Below are positions 1 to 6,432 of a stretch of DNA of 6,866 nt, piece by piece (within the stretch, counting starts at the first letter, position 1; every line of letters begins with the position of its first letter). A program made the translations under genes and the position numbers. Origin of the DNA: an uncultured Bacillota bacterium (GTDB lineage: Bacteria > Bacillota_I > Bacilli_A > RF39 > UBA660); NCBI GenBank assembly GCA_905200435.1, contig CAJKKJ010000044.1:1-6866 (forward strand). Direction: 5' to 3'. Below the pieces are notes generated by a model. The model saw only the letters and a program-made list of their open reading frames with translations, ran no database searches and had not been told where the DNA came from.

Positions 1-819
1 CGAAATAAATATTTAAAGGCTTTGGGTTTTGATAATTATAAGGGATGTTATAATGGTTTGGAAGATAAAATAAAATGCAATATTTGGCCTGAATATGATA
101 CTGAAATGATAAAAGCAACAACAAGTGATTATTTGGATAGTACAGAACCATTTATGGTTTATTATATGACTGTATCTGGACATTTGGCATATAATTTTGG
201 TGGTAATATGGTTGCTATAAAGAATAGAGGAAAAGTAAATAATTTGCCATATTCTGATAGTGTGAAAGCATATTTAGCAACTCAAATAGAATTAAATGAT
301 GCTTTAGAATTATTAATAAAAAATTTAGAAGAAAAAAATAAATTAGATGATACTGTTATAGTATTACTTGCTGATCATTATCCTTATGGATTAACAGTTG
401 ATCAAATAAATGAAATATCTAATTATAAAAAAGATGGTATTATTGGTGTAAATGATAGCAATTTAATAATTTGGAATAGTAAAATGAAGACTATTGAAGT
501 TGATAAGGTTAGTATGAGTATAGATGTTTTACCAACTGTTTATAATTTATTTGGAATAGATTATGATTCAAGATTATTTGCCGGAAGTGATATATTATCT
601 ACACGAGAAGGTATGGCTATATTTAATGAGAGATCATGGGTAACTGATAAGGGCAAATATTTTGGTTCTAGTAATAATTTTGTTCAAAGTGAAGAGATAG
701 ATGGAAATTATATTAAAACTATTAATAATATCATGAATAATAAAATAAGTATAAGCAAACTTATTGTAAAAAATAACTATTATGATTATTTGAAAAATAA
801 TGGTGTTTTTAACAACTAG
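1..819 (+). CDS. LTA synthase / sulfatase-family phosphoglycerol transferase, C-terminal part (5' end outside window)
   Basis: The frame is open from base 1, so this is the 3' part (272 codons) of a longer gene; the TTG at 22 is internal, not a start. The visible part fits the extracellular catalytic domain of the LtaS/alkaline-phosphatase superfamily. A Trp in WPEYD lies near residue 29, an SGH motif has its His at residue 61, and an ADHYPYG motif has its metal-binding Asp-His pair at residues 125-126. A late DVLPT segment is also typical of the family. Known members move glycerol phosphate from phosphatidylglycerol onto lipoteichoic acid, or do related phosphotransfers, outside the membrane. 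The N-terminal membrane helices and the catalytic threonine must lie upstream of the window. A two-component system follows 50 bases downstream, which might link envelope polymer synthesis to sensing (inference). The exact substrate cannot be told from this fragment. Confidence 0.85.
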   Translation, partial: RNKYLKALGFDNYKGCYNGLEDKIKCNIWPEYDTEMIKATTSDYLDSTEPFMVYYMTVSGHLAYNFGGNMVAIKNRGKVNNLPYSDSVKAYLATQIELNDALELLIKNLEEKNKLDDTVIVLLADHYPYGLTVDQINEISNYKKDGIIGVNDSNLIIWNSKMKTIEVDKVSMSIDVLPTVYNLFGIDYDSRLFAGSDILSTREGMAIFNERSWVTDKGKYFGSSNNFVQSEEIDGNYIKTINNIMNNKISISKLIVKNNYYDYLKNNGVFNN

Positions 820-829
820 TTTGTTTTTT
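811..829 (+). terminator. Weak candidate terminator after the sulfatase-family gene
   Basis: AACAA (811-815) can pair with TTGTT (821-825) around a 5-base loop containing the stop codon, and T residues follow. The stem is only 5 bp and AT-rich, so termination would be weak at best and read-through into the response regulator is plausible. Confidence 0.25.
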
Positions 830-849
830 CTTAAAAAATATTATATAAT
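821..849 (+). promoter_or_regulatory. Weak candidate promoter for the two-component operon
   Basis: TTGTTT (821-826) and a perfect TATAAT (844-849) are 17 bases apart. The -10 is good but the -35 matches only in its first half, and transcription would start almost at the ribosome binding site (856-862), which is unusually close. In AT-rich DNA a TATAAT match by chance is common. Confidence 0.25.
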
Positions 850-869
850 ATTTGAAAGGAAGTGGTAAA

Positions 870-1550
870 ATGGCAAAAATATTAATAGTAGATGATGATA
901 AAGAAATATCTGGTTTAATATCTTTGATTTTGAAAAAAGAAAATATTGAATCTGATGTTGTAAATAATCCTTTAGAGGTTTTAAAAAAAATAGATAATCA
1001 TTATGATTTAATATTGCTTGATATAATGATGCCTGAGATGAGTGGAACAGAGCTTTGTTTAAAGATTAGAAATAAAGTAAATGTACCAATTATATTTATT
1101 TCGGCTAAATCGGAGATCATTGATAAGATGGTGTGTTATGAAATGGGTGGGGATGATTATATTACTAAACCATTTGATAATACAGAATTGATTTTAAAAA
1201 TAAAATCTTATTTGAGATTAAATAAGAGAAGTTTTAATAAGAGTGATAATTTAATTGTTTCTGGGGATATAACTTTAAATAAAGAAAGTTTTGAAGTTAA
1301 AAAAGATAATAAGCTAATAGAATTATCAACTAGAGAATTCGAATTACTTAAGTACTTAATGGAAAATGCAGGAATTGCTTTATCTAAAGAACAGATTTTT
1401 ACTTCTGTTTGGGGTGATAATTATGGGGATATTGGTGCTGTTGCTGTTAATATTAAGAGTTTAAGGGATAAAATTGGCGAAAAGTATATTGTTACAATCT
1501 GGGGGTATGGTTATAAATTTGTAAGGATTGATCCAAATGAAGAATGTTAG
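870..1550 (+). CDS. OmpR/PhoB-family response regulator
   Basis: This is a DNA-binding response regulator of 226 residues, the usual length for the family. The receiver domain covers about residues 3-115. It has the acidic triad DDD (8-10), the phosphoacceptor Asp51 in LLLDIMMP, Ser78 in FISAKS and Lys100 in the TKPF motif. The winged-helix DNA-binding domain covers about 130-223, with the typical LSTREFELLKYL and the C-terminal IWGYGYKF hairpin. I chose ATG at 870 because AAGGAAG (856-862) lies at good spacing before it; a TTG at 852 would add six residues but has no ribosome binding site. The gene overlaps the sensor kinase start by 14 bases, so the two are translationally coupled and almost certainly partners. 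By family, phosphorylated protein binds DNA to regulate transcription; the target genes are unknown, with the adjacent LTA-synthase-like gene a possible one (inference). Confidence 0.93.
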   Translation: MAKILIVDDDKEISGLISLILKKENIESDVVNNPLEVLKKIDNHYDLILLDIMMPEMSGTELCLKIRNKVNVPIIFISAKSEIIDKMVCYEMGGDDYITKPFDNTELILKIKSYLRLNKRSFNKSDNLIVSGDITLNKESFEVKKDNKLIELSTREFELLKYLMENAGIALSKEQIFTSVWGDNYGDIGAVAVNIKSLRDKIGEKYIVTIWGYGYKFVRIDPNEEC

Positions 1551-2787
1551 TTTAAGTAAAAAGATTATATTTTATATTTTAGTAACTGTTGTTGTAAATA
1601 TCGTAACGCTTATTTTTTGGTTTAATTTTAGAATAAAGCCTATTTTTAGTGAGATGAATGTTTTAAAGGAAAAACTGGCAAAGGAAGAAATTAAAACATA
1701 TTATCCTAGTACGGAAGCTTTACTTGTTAAATTAAATGCGATTGCTAAGGAATATGGGGTTAAATTTAAGTTATCTGATGTTGATAATAAAGAGGTAATG
1801 CAAGATAATGTAAAGGATGAATTGTTTTTATTTTCGGATATTATAGAGGTAAGTGATAATTTTTATTTGCTTAGTGTTTATATGAATAAAAATGTTTCTA
1901 CTTCTGGTATGATAACTGGTTTAATTTTATTTCAGATTGCTTTAGTTTCAATAATAATGGCTTTTATATTTATATTTGTTAGGTTAAAATTAATTAGTCC
2001 GGTTGAGAATATTGTAAAGGACATTAGAAATTATAAGTTGGGCAAGAAACCTAAGAGGTCTCATGTTAATGGGGAACTTGGTATTATTCAAAATGAATTT
2101 GTTAATTTGGTTGATTCTTTGGAAAATGAGAAGAGTGAACAGAATAGGATAATTGCTAGTATATCTCATGATATTAAGACTCCTTTAACTTCTATTATTG
2201 GTTATTCTGATTTGATAAAAGATGGAAATGTTAGTAAGAAAGAAATTAAGGAATATAATGAGATTATAAATAGTAAGGCTATTCATATTAAAAATATTTT
2301 GAGTGATTTTGATGATTATTTGATTAATAAATCTAATACTGTTTTGAAGATGGATAAGATTTATGTTAAAGATATTGTTAAAGCCTTGAATGATGATTAT
2401 AAGCTTGATTTAAAGAATGATGGTATTAAATTAAATATTAAGTGTAAGTGTATGAATGATGTTTTAACTGTTGATATTTTGAAACTTAAGAGGATTTTTG
2501 CAAATATTATTTCTAATAGTGCTCGTTTTCTTGATAAGAATGGTGTTATAAATATTGTAATAACTAAGGATAGTAAATTTTTTAATTTTCGTATATCTGA
2601 TAATGGTCCTGGTGTTGATGATGCTATAATTGATAGAATTTTTGATCCTTTGTTTACGACTGATAAGTCAAGAAAAATTTCGGGTCTTGGTTTATCTATT
2701 TGTAAAGAGTTTGTTTTGAAATTGGGCGGAAATATTAGGGCTTATAACGAAAATGGTTTGATTATTGAGTTTAATTTACCTTTATAA
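1537..2787 (+). CDS. Sensor histidine kinase, membrane-bound, HAMP-type
   Basis: This is a 416-residue two-pass membrane kinase. TM1 is about residues 9-30, followed by an extracellular loop of roughly 90 residues without cysteines, then TM2 at about 124-149 and a HAMP-like linker. The dimerization/phosphoacceptor helix has His211 in SHDIKTPL. The ATPase domain has an N box (Asn323/Asn327 in FANIISNSAR), a G1 box DNGPG (about 355-359), an F box IFDPLFTTDKS and a G2 box GLGLS (about 383-387). All expected catalytic motifs are present, so it should be active: it autophosphorylates on His211 and passes the phosphate to Asp51 of the overlapping response regulator. ATG 1537 is preferred because AAGGA (1523-1527) precedes it by 9 bases; TTG 1528 would sit directly against that site. 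The sensed signal is unknown. The loop resembles sensor regions of VanS/PhoR-type kinases only in layout. Confidence 0.93.
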   Translation: MKNVSLSKKIIFYILVTVVVNIVTLIFWFNFRIKPIFSEMNVLKEKLAKEEIKTYYPSTEALLVKLNAIAKEYGVKFKLSDVDNKEVMQDNVKDELFLFSDIIEVSDNFYLLSVYMNKNVSTSGMITGLILFQIALVSIIMAFIFIFVRLKLISPVENIVKDIRNYKLGKKPKRSHVNGELGIIQNEFVNLVDSLENEKSEQNRIIASISHDIKTPLTSIIGYSDLIKDGNVSKKEIKEYNEIINSKAIHIKNILSDFDDYLINKSNTVLKMDKIYVKDIVKALNDDYKLDLKNDGIKLNIKCKCMNDVLTVDILKLKRIFANIISNSARFLDKNGVINIVITKDSKFFNFRISDNGPGVDDAIIDRIFDPLFTTDKSRKISGLGLSICKEFVLKLGGNIRAYNENGLIIEFNLPL

Positions 2788-2807
2788 TAATTTTTAATAA
2801 TTTACCT

Positions 2808-2836
2808 ATAAAATATTAATAAGTATTTTATATAAT
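2808..2836 (+). promoter_or_regulatory. 8-bp-arm inverted repeat with adjoining TATAAT ahead of the thioredoxin-like gene
   Basis: ATAAAATA (2808-2815) and TATTTTAT (2824-2831) are perfect inverted arms around 8 bases, and TATAAT (2831-2836) starts at the last base of the right arm. There is no U-run immediately after the arm, so a classic terminator for the kinase gene is unlikely. It may be a promoter with an operator, but no good -35 is visible and AT-rich chance symmetry is possible. Confidence 0.3.
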
Positions 2837-2854
2837 TAAATAGAGGTGAGAGAA

Positions 2855-3094
2855 ATGGAAATAAAGATTATTGGACAAGAGTCTAGTAATAGAATGAAAC
2901 TACTTAAAAATGTAGGAAAAGCAATGGAAAAGATTAAGGGAAAAATAAGTGTGTCTTTGTTAGAGGAAGATGAGGATGCAAGAAAATATAATGTTTCAAA
3001 TGTACCTGCTTTGATAATTAATGAGAAAGTTATTAGTCAGGGTAAGATTTTAAATGAAAAAGAGATTGCTAATTTCATAAGGATTTTAGCTTAA
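2855..3094 (+). CDS. Small thioredoxin-fold protein (Thioredoxin_3-like) lacking the CxxC motif
   Basis: This 79-residue protein matches the overall pattern of the small archaeal/bacterial thioredoxin-like family: a beta strand MEIKIIG, the active-site loop, a helix (KLLKNVGKAMEKI), a second strand, the cis-proline segment NVPALIINEKVISQG and a last helix. In family members the first loop normally reads like GxGCxxC. Here it reads GQESSNRM and the protein has no cysteine at all, so it cannot do dithiol/disulfide exchange. It may have a binding or structural role, or be a relic. ATG 2855 follows AGAGGTGAG at good spacing; GTG 2846 lies inside that ribosome binding site. It sits 67 bases after the kinase and converges with a minus-strand gene, and the two 3' ends overlap by a few bases. 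The fold call rests on my reading of the motif pattern. Confidence 0.75.
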   Translation: MEIKIIGQESSNRMKLLKNVGKAMEKIKGKISVSLLEEDEDARKYNVSNVPALIINEKVISQGKILNEKEIANFIRILA

Positions 3095-3108
3095 ATCTCT
3101 TTTTTTTA
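3057..3108. terminator. Bidirectional intrinsic terminator shared by convergent genes
   Basis: AAAAAGAGATT (3057-3067) pairs with AATCTCTTTTT (3094-3104), and inside it GCTAA (3068-3072) pairs with TTAGC (3086-3090), leaving a 3-base bulge and a 13-base loop. A run of T follows on the plus strand (3099-3107), and the A-run at 3057-3060 supplies a U-run for minus-strand transcripts. The stem includes the last codons and stop of the thioredoxin-like gene and the 3' end of the minus-strand gene. Confidence 0.7.
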
Positions 3109-3270
3109 GTTCTGCAATAGCATTTCTAACGAATTGGACATTAGATAAATTGTTTTTTTGAGTAGTACTTTTAATTCATTGTATTCATCGATGTTGAGAT
3201 CTACTTTGAATTGTTTTTTGTGTTCTTTTATATATTTTTGTATATATTTTTTTTGGTTAAATTCTTTCAT
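3086..3270 (-). pseudogene. Small ribbon-helix-helix-like protein gene, interrupted by a one-base frameshift
   Basis: On the minus strand ATG (3270) follows AAGGAG (3286-3281) by 10 bases. The frame reads a basic N-terminus and then KQFKVDLNIDEYNELKVLLKK, a good ribbon-helix-helix strand and first helix. After the A7 tract (plus 3153-3159) the original frame gives an unrelated tail and stops at 3106 (54 residues). Stepping back one base, as if the tract had eight As, gives NLSNVQFVRNAIAELKKR and stops at 3086. That continuation is exactly the second half expected of this fold and would make a 61-residue protein. So one A is missing, from mutation, sequencing error, or slippage that restores it at expression. 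Known ribbon-helix-helix proteins are dimeric DNA-binding repressors, often autoregulatory. The gene converges on the thioredoxin-like gene and diverges from the tRNA. Family assignment is by pattern only. Confidence 0.75.
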
Positions 3271-3292
3271 AATTTTCTTTCTCCTTGTAATT

Positions 3293-3320
3293 ATTATACT
3301 ATATATGCATATAATAGCAA
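3293..3320 (-). promoter_or_regulatory. Minus-strand promoter with a 12-bp palindrome in its spacer
   Basis: On the minus strand TTGCTA (3320-3315) and a perfect TATAAT (3298-3293) are 16 bases apart and point at the small ribbon-helix-helix-like gene. The perfect palindrome TATATGCATATA (3302-3313) fills the space between them, where a bound repressor would block polymerase. Autoregulation by the neighbouring protein is an inference. Transcription would start very close to the ribosome binding site. Confidence 0.5.
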
Positions 3321-3345
3321 TTGTTAATGTTAAAAATTATAATGA

Positions 3346-3374
3346 TGGCAAATGTTTTTATTTTGTGTTATAAT
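3346..3374 (+). promoter_or_regulatory. Promoter of the tRNA-Arg gene
   Basis: A perfect TATAAT (3369-3374) preceded by a TGn extension (3366-3368) lies just before the tRNA. The -35 (TGGCAA, 3346-3351, 17-base spacing) is weak, as is common for extended -10 promoters. The expected start, near 3381, would give a very short 5' leader to trim. Confidence 0.6.
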
Positions 3375-3382
3375 TTATTTAG

Positions 3383-3459
3383 GCTCCTGTAGCTCATTTG
3401 GATAGAGTGATTCCCTCCGAAGGAATAGGTAGTTGGTTCAAATCCAATCAGGGGCACCA
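3383..3459 (+). tRNA. tRNA-Arg (anticodon CCG), CCA encoded
   Basis: A full cloverleaf can be drawn. The acceptor arms are GCTCCTG (3383-3389) and CAGGGGC (3449-3455), with discriminator A and encoded CCA to 3459. The D stem is GCTC/GAGT. The anticodon stem is ATTCC/GGAAT around loop CTCCGAA, with anticodon CCG at 3417-3419. The T stem is GTTGG/CCAAT around TTCAAAT. The anticodon reads CGG (arginine). An extended -10 promoter sits just upstream and a terminator just downstream, so it seems to be a single-gene unit. Confidence 0.95.
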
Positions 3460-3470
3460 TTGGGAAATCT

Positions 3471-3540
3471 GTCCAGACTTTTTAAAGTTTTGGACTTAAT
3501 GTAGAAAATATCAATTTCTAAAAGAAGTTGGTATTTTTTT
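3471..3540 (+). terminator. Trailer hairpin and intrinsic terminator of the tRNA gene
   Basis: A first hairpin has outer arms GTCCA (3471-3475) and TGGAC (3491-3495) with further pairing inside. Next, AATATCAATTTCT (3507-3519) pairs with AGAAGTTGGTATT (3523-3535) over 13 positions including two G-U pairs, around a 3-base loop. The 3' arm ends in T and runs into more Ts (to 3540). The second is a classic rho-independent terminator; the first may help 3'-end processing. Confidence 0.75.
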
Positions 3541-3863
3541 GTTAATTAAAGAAAGGACAGGTTTAAATGATTAATATTGTTAAGAAAGAATTAGAGTTTG
3601 ATGATGAATTAAAAAAGAAGATAGAATTTATATGTGGGTTTTGTAATACTACACCAACAATAATAAATGGTAATATAAGAAAGATTGATAGAACTAATCT
3701 ATCATACATTGAACCACATAGAATAATTATTAAAGGAATAACATTTTTAGCCTTTAATTACTCAAAAAAAATATATATAGGTAATTTATCAAACAAACTT
3801 GAAATAAAAGAATTAGAGTCATTTATAAAGCAGTTAAATTAATAATTATAATACCAACTTCTT
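3522..3863. repeat. 14-bp inverted repeat flanking the 91-residue ORF
   Basis: AAGAAGTTGGTATT (3522-3535), which is also the 3' arm of the tRNA terminator, recurs exactly in reverse complement as AATACCAACTTCTT (3850-3863). The pair brackets the unrecognised ORF with about 310 bases between. The right copy cannot form a local hairpin with its own neighbours, so it is not simply a second terminator. Confidence 0.7.
3567..3842 (+). CDS. Hypothetical protein, 91 residues
   Basis: I do not recognise this protein. It is a complete ORF with ATG at 3567 preceded by AAGGA (3553-3557) at 9-base spacing, and it stops at 3842. It is small and mixed in charge, with no signal peptide or membrane helix. 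A charged N-terminal stretch (residues 5-20) is followed by a single CGFC pair near residues 24-27. The second half looks like alternating strands (HRIIIKGITFLAFNY, KKIYIGNL) and a final helix (ELESFIKQLN). CGFC has CxxC spacing, but without the surrounding thioredoxin or zinc-finger pattern it cannot be given a role. It lies between the tRNA terminator and the recombinase leader, with no clear promoter of its own. Whether it belongs to the chromosome or to the mobile element is open. Confidence 0.6.
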   Translation: MINIVKKELEFDDELKKKIEFICGFCNTTPTIINGNIRKIDRTNLSYIEPHRIIIKGITFLAFNYSKKIYIGNLSNKLEIKELESFIKQLN

Positions 3864-3893
3864 AAAGATACTACTTATTCCCTAAACAGGAAA

Positions 3894-3921
3894 TTGACAA
3901 ATCAATAAAAAGTGATATTAT
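3894..3921 (+). promoter_or_regulatory. Near-consensus promoter of the recombinase leader
   Basis: A perfect TTGACA (3894-3899) is 16 bases from TATTAT (3916-3921), which has a TGn extension (3913-3915). Transcription should start near 3928, about 40 bases before the leader ORF. A short dyad (ATTCC/GGAAT-like, around 3877-3893) lies just upstream of the -35 and could be an operator or part of an attachment site. Confidence 0.65.
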
Positions 3922-3966
3922 AAATAACCAATGAAAAAGGTATTCTCTAGAAAGAGAGGTACATCT

Positions 3967-4035
3967 ATGAAATATAAACACAAATTATCAAAATTTTATA
4001 ATATTGAATTTATTAGAGGAGTCAGTAGTATTTAG
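3967..4035 (+). CDS. 22-residue leader peptide upstream of the serine recombinase
   Basis: ATG 3967 is preceded by AGAGAGG (3953-3959) at 7-base spacing and opens 22 codons ending TAG (4033-4035). The peptide begins MKYKHKLSKFYN and ends IRGVSSI. It is basic, has no run of a single amino acid and matches no leader I know. Its last seven codons are the 5' arm of the terminator that follows, so a ribosome reaching the stop would cover that arm. A small hairpin (CTCT 3945-3948 with AGAG 3953-3956) overlaps the ribosome binding site and could limit translation. Leaders of this build precede some ribosome-protection and methylase resistance genes and act by attenuation; one before a recombinase suggests expression tied to translation. 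The role is inferred from position and overlap. Confidence 0.6.
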   Translation: MKYKHKLSKFYNIEFIRGVSSI

Positions 4036-4067
4036 GCTTTATTAAATACTATTGTCTCCTCTTTTTT
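4015..4067 (+). terminator. Strong intrinsic terminator / attenuator before the recombinase
   Basis: AGAGGAG (4015-4021) pairs with CTCCTCT (4056-4062), and AGTAGTATTTA (4024-4034) pairs with TAAATACTATT (4043-4053) with one G-U pair. A single T-T mismatch and one further C-G pair join the two helices, giving a stem of about 19 pairs around an 8-base loop. Six Ts follow (4062-4067). It lies between the leader promoter and the recombinase ribosome binding site (AAGGAG, 4073-4078), so transcripts must pass it to express the recombinase. Confidence 0.85.
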
Positions 4068-4082
4068 AGTAAAAGGAGTTGA

Positions 4083-6038
<1,956 letters not shown>

Positions 6039-6082
6039 TTGCTTGTGAAATTTTTGACTAACTAAATAAAAATAATAATGGA

Positions 6083-6122
6083 ATAATATCAAAACAAAAT
6101 CACTTTTTCGTTTTGATGTTAT
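6083..6122. repeat. 13-bp inverted repeat downstream of the recombinase gene
   Basis: ATCAAAAC (6088-6095) and GTTTTGAT (6110-6117) pair perfectly. Pairing extends outwards to 6083/6122 through one T-G wobble, and inwards with AAAA/TTTT past a one-base bulge. No U-run follows, so this is not a standard terminator although it lies 45 bases after the recombinase stop. It may be an RNA 3'-end stabiliser, a protein site or the first hairpin of the transfer region. Confidence 0.5.
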
Positions 6123-6167
6123 CTATCATATGAAAAGATTTTTGCTTACTTTTTCTAAAAAGGTAAT

Positions 6168-6202
6168 AACAAACGCACACGTTTTGTTGAAGCTTGTTTC
6201 AA
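6168..6202. repeat. Two adjoining short inverted repeats
   Basis: AACAAACG (6168-6175) pairs with CGTTTTGTT (6180-6188) around CACA with one bulged T. TTGAA (6187-6191) pairs with TTCAA (6198-6202) around 6 bases. These belong to the series of hairpins between the recombinase and the mobilization-like gene. I see no convincing gene in the whole stretch 6039-6498. Confidence 0.4.
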
Positions 6203-6270
6203 TGAAAGTGGGAAAAGTTTGTTTAAATAAATTATGAAAATAATCGTTAGTTATTTGAATAATTTACAAG

Positions 6271-6352
6271 GATAAAATAAAAAGTAGTGCTTTCTATTTT
6301 ATCAATACTTTATGTAGTTTTAATGCTTTAAGCATTATTACGAAATAAAGTA
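6271..6352. repeat. Two consecutive long hairpins in the candidate transfer region
   Basis: GATAAAATA (6271-6279) pairs with TATTTTATC (6295-6303), and inside it AAAG (6281-6284) pairs with CTTT (6290-6293), leaving a 5-base loop. Immediately after, TACTTTAT (6306-6313) pairs with ATAAAGTA (6345-6352) and encloses the perfect palindrome TAATGCTTTAAGCATTA (6321-6337). The two structures are only two bases apart and could fold in single-stranded DNA or RNA. Confidence 0.6.
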
Positions 6353-6409
6353 GATGGTTTCTAAGGTGTAAAACCTTAGCCCCCATATTTTGATATTACA
6401 AAGTAGATG
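6347..6409 (+). repeat. 10-bp direct repeat AAAGTAGATG
   Basis: AAAGTAGATG occurs at 6347-6356 and 6400-6409, with a third partial copy AAAGTAGTG at 6281-6289. Each copy lies in or beside the arm or loop of a hairpin. The repeats could be binding sites for a relaxase accessory or replication protein, but with two full copies an iteron claim is weak. Confidence 0.45.
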
Positions 6410-6426
6410 TCAAAATATATAGGGGG
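6361..6426. repeat. Two hairpins including a CCCCC/GGGGG-based stem
   Basis: CTAAGGT (6361-6367) pairs with ACCTTAG (6373-6379) around 5 bases. Directly adjoining, CCCCCATATTTTGA (6380-6393) pairs with TCAAAATAT (6410-6418) and GGGGG (6422-6426), leaving three bases bulged and a 16-base loop. Five Cs and five Gs stand out in DNA this AT-rich and make this the most stable structure of the region. No U-run follows, and the promoter of the next gene comes after it, so it is not an ordinary terminator. Confidence 0.7.
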
Positions 6427-6432
6427 TTAAAA

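Noticed and set aside
852..869. TTG start for the response regulator
   Set aside because: The ribosome binding site AAGGAAG lies after it and serves ATG 870; the receiver domain starts normally from there.
3158..3373. Plus-strand ORF of 71 codons rich in Phe, Leu and Ile
   Set aside because: It is the complement of the minus-strand ribbon-helix-helix-like gene and its promoter, has no ribosome binding site, and its hydrophobicity is what antisense of lysine-rich sequence gives.
3383..3459. tRNA-Arg 3' end as the attachment site of the element
   Set aside because: Integration into tRNA ends is typical of tyrosine integrases; the tRNA is followed by its own terminator and no duplicate of its 3' end is visible in the window.
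3868..3875. ATACTACT, complementary to the attenuator's 5' arm, as an antiterminator
   Set aside because: It lies upstream of the likely promoter (3894-3921), so it would not be in the leader transcript.
6130..6237. Possible 35-residue ORF (MKRFLLTF...), overlapping by ATGA a 13-residue ORF
   Set aside because: No ribosome binding site precedes the ATG and it runs across two hairpins; the protein matches nothing I know. Short open frames are common in such DNA.
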